A stretch of DNA of 47,500 bases from Flavipsychrobacter sp. (lineage in GTDB: Bacteria > Bacteroidota > Bacteroidia > Chitinophagales > Chitinophagaceae), in contig JANINW010000062.1 in NCBI GenBank assembly GCA_024508935.1, positions 67,518 to 115,017 of the forward strand, in the 5' to 3' direction. Positions 24,951 to 32,775 of the stretch are shown in pieces. The notes beneath the pieces are model-generated. The model made no database searches, was not told the origin of the DNA, and saw only the letters and a list, made by a program, of their open reading frames with translations. Position 1 is the stretch's first letter. Every line of letters begins with the position of its first letter. A program made the position numbers and the translations under genes.

Positions 24951-25994
24951 ATGGCCGACCTTTCGCAGTTTGACCCCAATTCTGTCGGATTAAAATCTAA
25001 CAATATATTTGGGCTTCCTTTCAAGGAAGATGAAGCAGCCCTGGTATTATTACCTGTTCCCTGGGAAGTAACAATCTCTTACCGTGATGGTACTTCGCGC
25101 GCACCGGAAAAAATATTTGACGCGTCTATGCAGATAGACCTGTACGACCCGGATGTAGTGGATGGCTGGAAAAAAGGCTTTCACATGCTCCCTATCGATA
25201 AGAATATCAAGAAAAAAAGTGATTTTCTCCGCCAGTGTGCCGAGCTTATCATTTCTCACCTGGTAGACGGCGGTGTGGTTTCTGAGAACGAGCAGCTATC
25301 TGAAAAACTACAGGAAGTGAACAATGGCGGTACCCTGCTATATAACTGGGTACATGAAATGACCGCTAACCTGCTGAAAGAAGGCAAAAAAGTGGGCCTG
25401 ATAGGTGGCGACCATAGTACACCCCTGGGCTTTATCAAGGCTTTATCTGAAGTACATAGCGATTTTGGCATATTGCAGGTAGATGCACATGCCGACCTGC
25501 GCGAGGCTTATGAAGGATTTACCTATTCACATGCCTCTATCATGTACAATGTACTGCAGCAGATACCGCAAATGAAAAAACTGGTGCAGGTGGGTATCCG
25601 CGATTATTGCGATGAAGAACTGCTGCTGATTCGCCAGAATCCTGACCGTGTCACCACTTTTTTCGACAAAGACATAAAGGCACAGCAGTATGAAGGTGAT
25701 ACCTGGAAACAAATATGTCAGAATATTATTAACGAGCTGCCGCAAAAAGTATACATCAGCTTTGATATAGATGGCCTGGATCCGAAACTTTGCCCCAACA
25801 CTGGCACACCGGTACCCGGCGGTTTTGAACTGGAACAAATATTCTACCTTTTCAAACAACTGAAGGAAAGCGGCCGTGAGCTGATAGGCTTTGACCTGAA
25901 CGAAGTATCGTGCGGAGAGCATAGCATGGATGGCATAGATAGTATAGTAGGGGCAAGAGCACTCTATAAGCTTTGCAATTTAATGGTGGGATAA
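24951..25994 (+). CDS. hutG: Arginase-superfamily ureohydrolase, formimidoylglutamase-like
   Basis: The 347-residue protein has the ureohydrolase metal motifs: GGDHSTPLG (~residues 151-159), DAHADLR (~179-185) and SFDIDGLDP (~267-275), which supply His and Asp ligands for two metal ions. It is larger than agmatinases, with an N-terminal extension (SQFDPNSVGLKSNNIFGLPF) typical of the Bacteroidota proteins annotated as formimidoylglutamase. The predicted reaction is hydrolysis of N-formimino-glutamate to glutamate and formamide. No other histidine-degradation gene is close by, so arginase- or agmatinase-like activity remains possible. A strong terminator follows. Confidence 0.82.
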   Translation: MADLSQFDPNSVGLKSNNIFGLPFKEDEAALVLLPVPWEVTISYRDGTSRAPEKIFDASMQIDLYDPDVVDGWKKGFHMLPIDKNIKKKSDFLRQCAELIISHLVDGGVVSENEQLSEKLQEVNNGGTLLYNWVHEMTANLLKEGKKVGLIGGDHSTPLGFIKALSEVHSDFGILQVDAHADLREAYEGFTYSHASIMYNVLQQIPQMKKLVQVGIRDYCDEELLLIRQNPDRVTTFFDKDIKAQQYEGDTWKQICQNIINELPQKVYISFDIDGLDPKLCPNTGTPVPGGFELEQIFYLFKQLKESGRELIGFDLNEVSCGEHSMDGIDSIVGARALYKLCNLMVG

Positions 25995-26015
25995 TCGCAG
26001 CCTTATAAATATGGG

Positions 26016-26053
26016 AATAGTGAATTATGACCTTCATAATTCACTATTTTTTT
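26016..26053 (+). terminator. Rho-independent terminator
   Basis: A perfect 13-bp stem AATAGTGAATTAT / ATAATTCACTATT (26016-26028 and 26036-26048) is followed by T-residues. It ends the ureohydrolase gene. Confidence 0.88.
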
Positions 26054-26099
26054 ATGTATCAGCAGGAAAAACCTTTATTCTAAATACTACTTTAGCAGC

Positions 26100-27431
26100 A
26101 TGGAACACACCCACCATTCTGAAAAACGCGTACACCGTGCCTGGGCTATGTACGACTGGGCCAATTCGGCCTACAACCTGGTTATCACTTCTACGATATT
26201 CCCCGCGTACTATGTTGCGGTAACAACTGTAAAAGAAAATGATGTAATTGTCAATGACAAGGTCAGCTTTTTTGGCCATACCTTTTCTAATACCGCCTTG
26301 TTCGATTATGCGCTGGCTACGGCTTACTTAGTTATAGCTATTATATCGCCCATTCTTTCTTCCATTGCCGACTACCGGGGAAACAAGAAACGTTTCATGC
26401 AGCTATTCTGCTATCTGGGCTCTATAGCTTGCTGTGGCTTATACTTTTTTAAAAGCGATACCCTGGAACTGGGCATTACACTATTTGCACTGGCCGCGCT
26501 GGGTTATTGCGGCAGCATTGTCTTCTACAACGCATTCCTGCCGGAAATAGCCGTAGAGAAAGACCGCGATAGATTAAGTGCCCAGGGTTATGCCTACGGT
26601 TATATAGGCAGCGTGATACTACAGCTGGTATGTTTTGTATTTGTACTAAGCCCTGCAACTTTTGGCATTACAGATGGCACTTTCGCTCCAAGGCTTTCTT
26701 TCCTGCTGGTAGGCATCTGGTGGTTTGCCTGGGCACAAATACCGTTTGCAAGGCTACCCAAAGGCATGCCATTGGAACAGCATACAGAATATAGTATTCT
26801 GACCAATGGTTTTCATGAACTGAGAAAAGTTTGGCAGCAGATACAAAAGCTTACCGTTCTTAAAACTTATCTCGGCGCATTCTTTCTCTACAGCATGGGC
26901 GTACAAACCGTAATGCTCGCAGCAACCATTTTTGGCAGCAAAGAATTGAAACTGGAAACCAGCCAGCTTATCATGACGATACTTATCATACAATTAGTAG
27001 CCATCGCGGGTGCCTATCTCATGTCAAAATTGTCTGAAAAATTTGGCAACCTGAATGTATTATTATTCGTAGTACTGATGTGGATAGGCGTATGTATAGG
27101 GGCTTATTTTACTACTACCCCAATGGAATTTTATATTATAGCCACTGTAGTCGGCCTCATAATGGGAGGTATACAATCACTGAGCCGCTCTACCTATTCA
27201 AAACTGATGCCGGAGACCAAAGACACCGCCTCTTTTTTCAGTTTTTATGATGTTACTGAAAAAATAGCCATAGTAATAGGCATGTTCTCCTTCGGACTGA
27301 TAGAAGAAATGACCGGTTCTATGCGCAATTCCATTGTTGCATTGGTAGGCTTTTTTGCCCTCGGCGCGGTTATTTTGTACATTGCCATTGTAAAAGCAAA
27401 AAACAAACATTTAAGTTCAACTGTTATTTAG
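26100..27431 (+). CDS. MFS transporter, UMF1/Atg22-like family
   Basis: This 443-residue protein has 12 hydrophobic segments and the N-terminal signature RAWAMYDWANSAYNLVITST characteristic of the UMF1 family, which is related to yeast Atg22. The loop after helices 2-3 (SIADYRGNKKRFMQLFCYLG) and the second-half signature GLIMGGIQSLSRSTYSKLMP are also diagnostic. The family is thought to export amino acids or related compounds, but the substrate here is unknown. The gene for the MBL-fold hydrolase follows after 3 nt, so they form a transcript. Confidence 0.93.
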   Translation: MEHTHHSEKRVHRAWAMYDWANSAYNLVITSTIFPAYYVAVTTVKENDVIVNDKVSFFGHTFSNTALFDYALATAYLVIAIISPILSSIADYRGNKKRFMQLFCYLGSIACCGLYFFKSDTLELGITLFALAALGYCGSIVFYNAFLPEIAVEKDRDRLSAQGYAYGYIGSVILQLVCFVFVLSPATFGITDGTFAPRLSFLLVGIWWFAWAQIPFARLPKGMPLEQHTEYSILTNGFHELRKVWQQIQKLTVLKTYLGAFFLYSMGVQTVMLAATIFGSKELKLETSQLIMTILIIQLVAIAGAYLMSKLSEKFGNLNVLLFVVLMWIGVCIGAYFTTTPMEFYIIATVVGLIMGGIQSLSRSTYSKLMPETKDTASFFSFYDVTEKIAIVIGMFSFGLIEEMTGSMRNSIVALVGFFALGAVILYIAIVKAKNKHLSSTVI

Positions 27432-27434
27432 GAT

Positions 27435-28289
27435 ATGAGATTATATACGATCAATGCGGGCTATTTTAAACTGGATGGCGGTGCTATGCACGGCGTGGTT
27501 CCCAAAACAATGTGGAACAAGGTAAACCCTGCTGACGAACAGAACATGTGTACATGGGCTATGCGCTGCCTGCTGATAGAACACGGCAATTATAAAATAC
27601 TGGTGGATACCGGTATGGGCACCAAGCAGGATGAAAAATTCTTTAGCTTTTACCACCCGCACGGGGAAGATACTTTAGAAAAATCACTGGCAAAACACGG
27701 CTTTACGCCTGATGATATTACGGATGTGTTTCTTACCCATCTGCATTTCGACCATTGTGGCGGTGCTATAAAGCGCGAAGGGGATAAAATGGTGCCTACT
27801 TTCCCCAAGGCTACCTACTGGAGCAATAAAGTGCATTGGGATTCGGCACTTGCTCCCAATGACCGCGAGCGGGCCTCTTTCCTGAAGGAAAACATTGTGC
27901 CTATTGAAGAAGGCGGCAACCTCCGTTTTATAGATGTAGCTGACGGCGAAGAATGGATACAGGATATACGTGTAAGGTACACTACCGGCCATACCGACAA
28001 TATGATGCTGCCGCAGATAAATATAAACGGCACTACCCTGCTATATTGTGCAGACCTGATACCGAGCGCTGCCCACATTTCTATGCCATGGGTAATGGCT
28101 TATGATATGCGCCCGCTTGATACACTGAAGGAAAAGCATAAAATACTGAATGAAGCTGCGGAGGAGAACTGGGTACTGTTTTTCGAACACGACCCTAAAA
28201 CAGAATGCTGCACACTTGTAAATGACAATGGCCGCATTAAATTGAAAGAGGCTTTCCCCTTGAGTGAACTGGAAAGCAAGATTGTATAG
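27435..28289 (+). CDS. MBL-fold metallo-hydrolase
   Basis: The 284-residue protein has all metal-binding motifs of the metallo-beta-lactamase superfamily: THLHFDHCGG (HxHxDH), the later His in TTGHTDNM, the Asp in LYCADLIPSA and the His in FFEHDPKTE. Before the motif, HGNYKILVDTGMGTKQDE is the usual strand pair with the DTG turn. Resembles the AttM/AHL-lactonase-like group, but this cannot be decided. It should act on a soluble substrate in the cytoplasm. It is coupled to the UMF1 transporter gene (3-nt gap) and followed at 12 nt by a lipoprotein gene. Confidence 0.93.
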   Translation: MRLYTINAGYFKLDGGAMHGVVPKTMWNKVNPADEQNMCTWAMRCLLIEHGNYKILVDTGMGTKQDEKFFSFYHPHGEDTLEKSLAKHGFTPDDITDVFLTHLHFDHCGGAIKREGDKMVPTFPKATYWSNKVHWDSALAPNDRERASFLKENIVPIEEGGNLRFIDVADGEEWIQDIRVRYTTGHTDNMMLPQININGTTLLYCADLIPSAAHISMPWVMAYDMRPLDTLKEKHKILNEAAEENWVLFFEHDPKTECCTLVNDNGRIKLKEAFPLSELESKIV

Positions 28290-28301
28290 TAATATGACGA
28301 T

Positions 28302-29030
28302 ATGAAAAAAGTCTTATTGGTAGTCTTATGCTTGCCACTTTATTCATGTGATAGCACTCATAAGACAACTCCAATAAGAACGTCTAAGGCTGACACTAAT
28401 TTCATTTCGCGTTCAATTGACAGTACTGGTTACTATGCCATATACATTGAAACTAATAGGGAATCAATATACTATACTCAGTTAGCCAATTTTAAATTTG
28501 ATGATTATGACTCTGCTGATATTATATCCAGCTACCAATGCCTGGTAAATGAGCATCACCTTAAACCGGCAAAAGTAGATTTGCTGGATTTACCACGTGA
28601 ATGGCTACCCTTATATGCATATAAAAAAAAATATTATATCTATAAGCCTTGTGAATGGGGATTAGTCAATCGTCAAATAATAAATGATTCTCTCTTAATC
28701 AGTTGGACTGTAGGTGGGCTGTCAACAGAGATATTAAGCTCGATCAAGAAAATTAGCACTAATTCATACACAGTAGGTACGAAAACATTTTACGACGGTA
28801 AGATTGTCGAAACTGAAATACATATACATGTAATTGATACAGCAAAAACTATTGCACTTTGGGAATACCTGTATAAGGACGGCACTAATCCCCGGTATCA
28901 ATTATTTATACCAAAGGATTCGGCAAAGAATTATGAACTCATTGTAAACTATTGTTCGAATAAAGTGGATGAACTGGTATTCGACAGTGTGAATTATGCC
29001 GAACCTACAAAAAATGCTGATAATCCTTGA
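28302..29030 (+). CDS. Hypothetical lipoprotein, AT-rich
   Basis: The protein has 242 residues and starts with a lipoprotein signal peptide whose lipobox reads PLYSCDS. No domain is recognised. The mature sequence is rich in Tyr, Asp and Ser with alternating strands (SLLISWTVGGLSTEILSSIK, DTAKTIALWEYLYKDGTNPR). The gene is visibly more AT-rich than the MBL gene 12 nt upstream, although it is on the same strand. It may be a recent insertion at the end of the UMF1/MBL transcript. Probably surface- or periplasm-attached. Confidence 0.75.
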   Translation: MKKVLLVVLCLPLYSCDSTHKTTPIRTSKADTNFISRSIDSTGYYAIYIETNRESIYYTQLANFKFDDYDSADIISSYQCLVNEHHLKPAKVDLLDLPREWLPLYAYKKKYYIYKPCEWGLVNRQIINDSLLISWTVGGLSTEILSSIKKISTNSYTVGTKTFYDGKIVETEIHIHVIDTAKTIALWEYLYKDGTNPRYQLFIPKDSAKNYELIVNYCSNKVDELVFDSVNYAEPTKNADNP

Positions 29031-29168
29031 AAAAAGTCATAAGGCACGTATTTTATTCACATAATATTGCAATATATCCACCAAAGCGGCCAATTGCCGG
29101 CGGCAAAGCTGTATTGATGGATTAATCCTGTATTTTACACTATTATTGACCTCTAAAAATCTGGAATT

Positions 29169-29375
29169 ATGGATACTTCAAAAATGATCAAAGCTTATTG
29201 CCTGAAGACAAAAGAGAAAAATGTACCGATGCACGACGCGGTAATCACCAAAACTGAACGCGGCGGATATATGGCTACAGGCCATGACGGCAAAGGCAAC
29301 AAAATGGCTGCTATCATGAACGAAGCTAAGGCCCTGCAGGCTATTAAAGACGGCGTAGCCAAACAAGGCTTCTAA
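29169..29375 (+). CDS. Small DUF5679-like protein
   Basis: This 68-residue protein reads MIKAYCLKTKEKNVPMHDA and later GGYMATGHDGKGNKM. It resembles the short DUF5679 pattern AYCxKCKxK...G-x-x-x-x-G...GTKM, but only the first cysteine remains and the CPxC pair is replaced by HDGKGN. It would then not bind zinc. The assignment is tentative. The gene has its own hairpin terminator at 29397-29434 and stands alone, in keeping with a short abundant cytoplasmic protein. Confidence 0.7.
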   Translation: MDTSKMIKAYCLKTKEKNVPMHDAVITKTERGGYMATGHDGKGNKMAAIMNEAKALQAIKDGVAKQGF

Positions 29376-29396
29376 GCTGAACTGTACACGTTTACA

Positions 29397-29434
29397 CCGA
29401 TATTGCTACCCGGTTTGCCGGGCAGCAATATCGG
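29397..29434 (+). terminator. Long hairpin terminator
   Basis: A 17-bp stem with one A-C mismatch (29397-29413 and 29418-29434) closes a TTTG loop, and TTTTT follows 8 nt later. It ends the DUF5679-like gene. The TTG-started open frame beginning at 29403 lies inside this hairpin, which argues against that start for the next gene. Confidence 0.85.
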
Positions 29435-29474
29435 CAAACTGTTTTTCAAAAGCCGTTTCTACCTTTGCCATGCA

Positions 29475-30293
29475 ATGGTAAAGGCTCTGCTGACATACAT
29501 TAGTCATCACCTTGATGAAGAAATAACGCTGGAACAGCTCTCTAAGCTTACCGGCTATTCTCCCTTCCATTTACACAGAAAAATAAAAGAAGCCCTGGGC
29601 GAACCCATTGGCGATTTCATAAGGCGCCAGCGCATAGACACCGCGGCACAACTGCTGGCGCTTACCGATATACCTGTTGCAGATATTAAATACCTGGTAG
29701 GTTATACCAACAACAGCGGCTTTTCAAAAGCATTCAGGCAGGTAACCGGCACCTCTCCCAAATTATTCAGGGCCGGCAATATATTGCAGGAAAAAGCTGC
29801 AGCATTGCAACCGGGCTATCTTTCCCTAAGCTGCGAGGTACTAAACCTCACCAGGCAGGAAGCAATTATCTTTCCCGGCATAGGGGATTATTTCAGTAAA
29901 AGCGTCTATAGCATATGGAAAGAGGTGAAAGCTTTTATCCTGCATGAAAAACTCAACGAAGACGATTTTGACTACTATGGTATATTACACAATTGCCAGA
30001 ATGTTACCCCCGGACCGGGAAGGTATGATGCAGCCATTGTGCCCAAACACAAAGACATTGTCAGGGCAAACAAATTTTACAGGAGCCAAATACCCGGCGG
30101 AAAGTTTGCCAGGTACCGTTTCTGCTGCCCCGTTAGCCAATACCGTTCCAACACATTGCTCATTAACAAACACCTTGACGAAGAAACCCCATTGAAACAT
30201 GGTACAGGTGTATCTTATTTCAGGTTCCGGTCCTTGCCCAACTACAAGGAGCCTGACAACCTGCTGATAGAATGGTACATACCTGTTAAATAA
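29475..30293 (+). CDS. AraC family regulator with GyrI-like effector domain
   Basis: The ATG at 29475 gives 272 residues. Here the helix-turn-helix pair is at the N-terminus (residues ~5-105: ITLEQLSKLTGYSPFHLHRK, VADIKYLVGYTNNSGFSKAF, QVTGTSPKLFRAG). The C-terminal ~150 residues are a GyrI-like small-molecule-binding domain (KSVYSIWKEVKAFILHEKL, GGKFARYRFCCPVSQYRS). This is the Rob/SoxS-plus-GyrI order seen in multidrug-sensing regulators. The longer frame starting at 29403 would overlap a terminator hairpin. It precedes the hemerythrin gene; the inducer is unknown. Confidence 0.9.
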   Translation: MVKALLTYISHHLDEEITLEQLSKLTGYSPFHLHRKIKEALGEPIGDFIRRQRIDTAAQLLALTDIPVADIKYLVGYTNNSGFSKAFRQVTGTSPKLFRAGNILQEKAAALQPGYLSLSCEVLNLTRQEAIIFPGIGDYFSKSVYSIWKEVKAFILHEKLNEDDFDYYGILHNCQNVTPGPGRYDAAIVPKHKDIVRANKFYRSQIPGGKFARYRFCCPVSQYRSNTLLINKHLDEETPLKHGTGVSYFRFRSLPNYKEPDNLLIEWYIPVK

Positions 30294-30312
30294 ACAATTC
30301 TATAACAAAATT

Positions 30313-30357
30313 TGTCGCTTTTGTTCAATCCCGGCCATCTAATCATATCTAATTTTA
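30313..30357 (+). promoter_or_regulatory. Promoter of the hemerythrin gene with AraC-type element
   Basis: TGTCGCTTTTGTTCAAT (30313-30329), a 20-nt gap and a -7-like TAATTTTA (30350-30357). The same element, with one change, occurs at the same distance from a -7 box before the AraC gene at 31166. The position at about -33 suggests an activator site. Confidence 0.65.
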
Positions 30358-30382
30358 CATCAAATTTAAACACCATCTACAC

Positions 30383-31066
30383 ATGTCAGAGAAACGTTAC
30401 AATGTATTTAATCAAATACACAAAGGACTGAGAGGCCTGTTATACGACACCGCATTAACCATACAACAAACAGATTTCAGTAACGACAACGCTGCAGTAG
30501 CTATTGAAAAGGTAAACCTGGTAGTAGACCTTTTTGATGAGCATGCCCATCATGAAGACACCTACTTACTGCCGATTGTTTTAAAACACAATGCTACGCT
30601 GGTAGAGGACTTTGAGAAAGACCATGAAATAGACCACAAGCTATCTGAAAGCCTGAGAGAACAAACACTGGCATGGTCTAAAGCAACTACAAAAGCAGAA
30701 AGAATAGCTGTTGGGCAGAGCCTGTTCTATGCATTCAATGAATTCATTGCATTCAACCTCTACCATATGAACAAAGAGGAGAATGTATTGCTGTACACAT
30801 TGTGGCAACATTATACGGATGCTGAACTGCTGGCTGTACAGAGAACAATTGTGGAAAGTATTAAACCTGAAATACTGATGATAGAAAGTAAATGGATGAT
30901 GCGCAGCCTGAACAATACAGAGATCATCGAATGGCTTACAAGCATAAAAAACGGCGCCCCTGCAGAAGTATATGAAATGTATACAAGGCTGGCACAGCAG
31001 GAACTGGATACCAACAGGTGGACTGTAGTAGCCACCAGCCTGGAAACAGAAATGGCTGCTGCATAA
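30383..31066 (+). CDS. Hemerythrin domain-containing protein
   Basis: The 227-residue protein has an N-terminal hemerythrin-type four-helix bundle (residues ~1-155). Likely di-iron ligands lie in DLFDEHAHHEDTYLLPIV (His-His-x-x-Glu type), EDFEKDHEIDHKLSE and NLYHMNKEENVLLYTL, a HxxxE motif. The C-terminal ~70 residues are helical with no recognised domain. Such proteins bind oxygen or nitric oxide or serve in stress responses. It is flanked by two AraC regulator genes and has its own element-bearing promoter. The reaction is not known. Confidence 0.88.
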   Translation: MSEKRYNVFNQIHKGLRGLLYDTALTIQQTDFSNDNAAVAIEKVNLVVDLFDEHAHHEDTYLLPIVLKHNATLVEDFEKDHEIDHKLSESLREQTLAWSKATTKAERIAVGQSLFYAFNEFIAFNLYHMNKEENVLLYTLWQHYTDAELLAVQRTIVESIKPEILMIESKWMMRSLNNTEIIEWLTSIKNGAPAEVYEMYTRLAQQELDTNRWTVVATSLETEMAAA

Positions 31067-31070
31067 AATA

Positions 31071-31115
31071 TGTCGCTTTTTTTCAATGCAATTCAGGTTT
31101 ATCACATTACTTTTG
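31071..31115 (+). promoter_or_regulatory. Promoter of the AraC gene with the matching element
   Basis: TGTCGCTTTTTTTCAAT (31071-31087), a 20-nt gap and TACTTTTG (31108-31115). The element differs from the copy at 30313-30329 at one of 17 positions, and the spacing to -7 is identical. This suggests that the AraC protein regulates itself and the hemerythrin gene. Confidence 0.7.
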
Positions 31116-31165
31116 CCAACGATATAACAAAATCTCCCCAAACCTTGCCATTTTGTTATTAATAT

Positions 31166-32020
31166 ATGACCATCACTTATAAAGAATTCAGGCCTTCTGC
31201 GGCGTTACAGCCGTATGTAGATAACTACTGGTTCCAGGTATTTAACGGAGACGGCAATGAAGAGTCGCCCATCCAGAAATGCCTGCCGCTTGGTGCGGCC
31301 CAGATCATCTTTCATACCAACAGGCATGATTGCTATGCTTTTTTTGATGGAGACTGGCGAAAGCTGCCTGACGCTTTCTTTGTAGGCATATATAAGGATG
31401 CCGTTCGCTGGAAAACAAGCGGGTATTCTGTATGCTTTGGCATAACCTTGAAACCCGAAAGCCTGATGCACCTGTTCAAGATCCCGGCTTCTACTCTTTT
31501 CAATAATTATATAGACATAGACAGCTTCCTGGGCCACAAAATGAATAGCCTTTCGGAAAGGATGTTTGGGATAGAAGACCCGCTGCTGCTGATGCAGATG
31601 AGCGAAAACTTCCTGCTGCAACGCGTAAAGTCTGTAAATGCAGAAAGAAGCTACCTGGATGAGGCCGCCAAAATGATACGGCAGAGCAAAGGCACCATTA
31701 GCATTGAAAACCTGAGCCGCAACCTGTACGTAAGCGAAAGACAGCTGCAGCGCATGTTTAAAGACACGCTGGGCACCAGTCCCAAAACCTATACGCGTAT
31801 CATCCGCTTCCGTACGGCATACGAATACCTGCAGCATGCAGAAAAAGAAAATCTCTCGCTGATAGATATTACGTATAACTGTGGCTATGCCGACCAGGCA
31901 CATTTCATACGCGATTTCAAAGAATTCACAGGAACAGTGCCTACCAATGTCTTTGAAAAAGAAACGGAATTCTACCAATTAAGCACTGTTAATTACAATG
32001 AACCATTGATGGCCTATTAG
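31166..32020 (+). CDS. AraC family transcriptional regulator (DUF6597-type sensor)
   Basis: The protein has 284 residues. The N-terminal ~150 are a DUF6597-like region starting FRPSAALQPYVDNYWFQVF. The C-terminal ~110 are the AraC domain, with ISIENLSRNLYVSERQLQRM and DITYNCGYADQAHFIRDFKE followed by FTGTVPTNVF. It is downstream of the hemerythrin gene and has a promoter carrying the same 17-bp element as that gene, so it is the best candidate for the element-binding activator. The cytochrome c gene follows 76 nt later. Confidence 0.92.
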   Translation: MTITYKEFRPSAALQPYVDNYWFQVFNGDGNEESPIQKCLPLGAAQIIFHTNRHDCYAFFDGDWRKLPDAFFVGIYKDAVRWKTSGYSVCFGITLKPESLMHLFKIPASTLFNNYIDIDSFLGHKMNSLSERMFGIEDPLLLMQMSENFLLQRVKSVNAERSYLDEAAKMIRQSKGTISIENLSRNLYVSERQLQRMFKDTLGTSPKTYTRIIRFRTAYEYLQHAEKENLSLIDITYNCGYADQAHFIRDFKEFTGTVPTNVFEKETEFYQLSTVNYNEPLMAY

Positions 32021-32096
32021 AAACTGGCACGCTATTTCATGCCATCATACTTCACTACATTTTATTAATAACAATAAAACATATATTAAACTTAAA

Positions 32097-32693
32097 ATGA
32101 AACAATTATTCTATTACCTGGCAATTGCCGGCACACTCACCACCATGGCGTGCTCTAATAATGAGACTGTCCAAATAGAAGAACCGGCAGGAATGGCCTC
32201 GAAAGAAGAAATGATAAAAAGGGGTGATTACCTGGTGGCCACAATAGGTTGCGGTGACTGCCACACGCCGAAAAAAATGACAGACAAAGGGCCTGTACCC
32301 GATATGGATCGTTTTTTATCAGGCTATAACGCAGCAGTGCCCCTCGGTGAGTATGATACAACCATTGCCAACAGCGGACGCTGGGCATTATTCTACGGAG
32401 ACCTGACCGCTGCTGCCGGTCCCTGGGGCGTAACCTTTGCTGCTAACCTGACACCGGACGGTACAGGTATCGGTAACTGGACCCTGGAAAACTTCCGTAA
32501 GGCACTGAAAGAAGGAAAATATAAAGGCATTGACAACTCCCGCCCACTAATGCCGCCTATGCCCTGGCAGAATTTTGCAAAACTTACAGACAATGATATC
32601 GAATCGATATTTGAATACCTGAAAACAATTAAACCGGTACAGAACCTGGTACCACAGGCCATGCTGAATATGCCGCCACCGCAGAAATCATAG
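32097..32693 (+). CDS. Cytochrome c family lipoprotein
   Basis: The 198-residue protein has a signal peptide with lipobox TTMACSN, so it is a lipid-anchored exported protein. It has one heme c attachment motif IGCGDCHTPK (CxxCH) and the candidate axial Met in RPLMPPMPWQNF near residue 160. The last helix, LTDNDIESIFEYLKTIKPVQ, is the usual C-terminal helix of class I cytochromes c. The size suggests a mono-heme electron carrier or the heme domain of an oxidase partner. It depends on Ccm proteins encoded elsewhere in this window (ccmE, ccmF). A strong terminator follows. Confidence 0.9.
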   Translation: MKQLFYYLAIAGTLTTMACSNNETVQIEEPAGMASKEEMIKRGDYLVATIGCGDCHTPKKMTDKGPVPDMDRFLSGYNAAVPLGEYDTTIANSGRWALFYGDLTAAAGPWGVTFAANLTPDGTGIGNWTLENFRKALKEGKYKGIDNSRPLMPPMPWQNFAKLTDNDIESIFEYLKTIKPVQNLVPQAMLNMPPPQKS

Positions 32694-32703
32694 TACAGTC
32701 ATA

Positions 32704-32731
32704 AAAGCCGGAAACTACTTCCGGCTTTTTT
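32704..32731 (+). terminator. Rho-independent terminator
   Basis: A 10-bp stem AAAGCCGGAA / TTCCGGCTTT (32704-32713 and 32719-32728) is followed by a T-run. It ends the cytochrome c gene. Confidence 0.9.
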
Positions 32732-32775
32732 TATGCCATCCGGCTGGCTTATCTTCACAGTCTTAACATAGCTGA

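Noticed and set aside
31205-31978. Antisense open frame of 257 residues within the AraC gene
   Set aside because: The sense strand has a complete AraC protein; the antisense product is low-complexity and Cys/Phe-rich as expected of a shadow.
32021-32096. Third copy of the AraC-type element before the cytochrome c gene
   Set aside because: Only a weak partial match (CGCTATTTCAT) exists and its distance to the -7-like box is 15, not 20.
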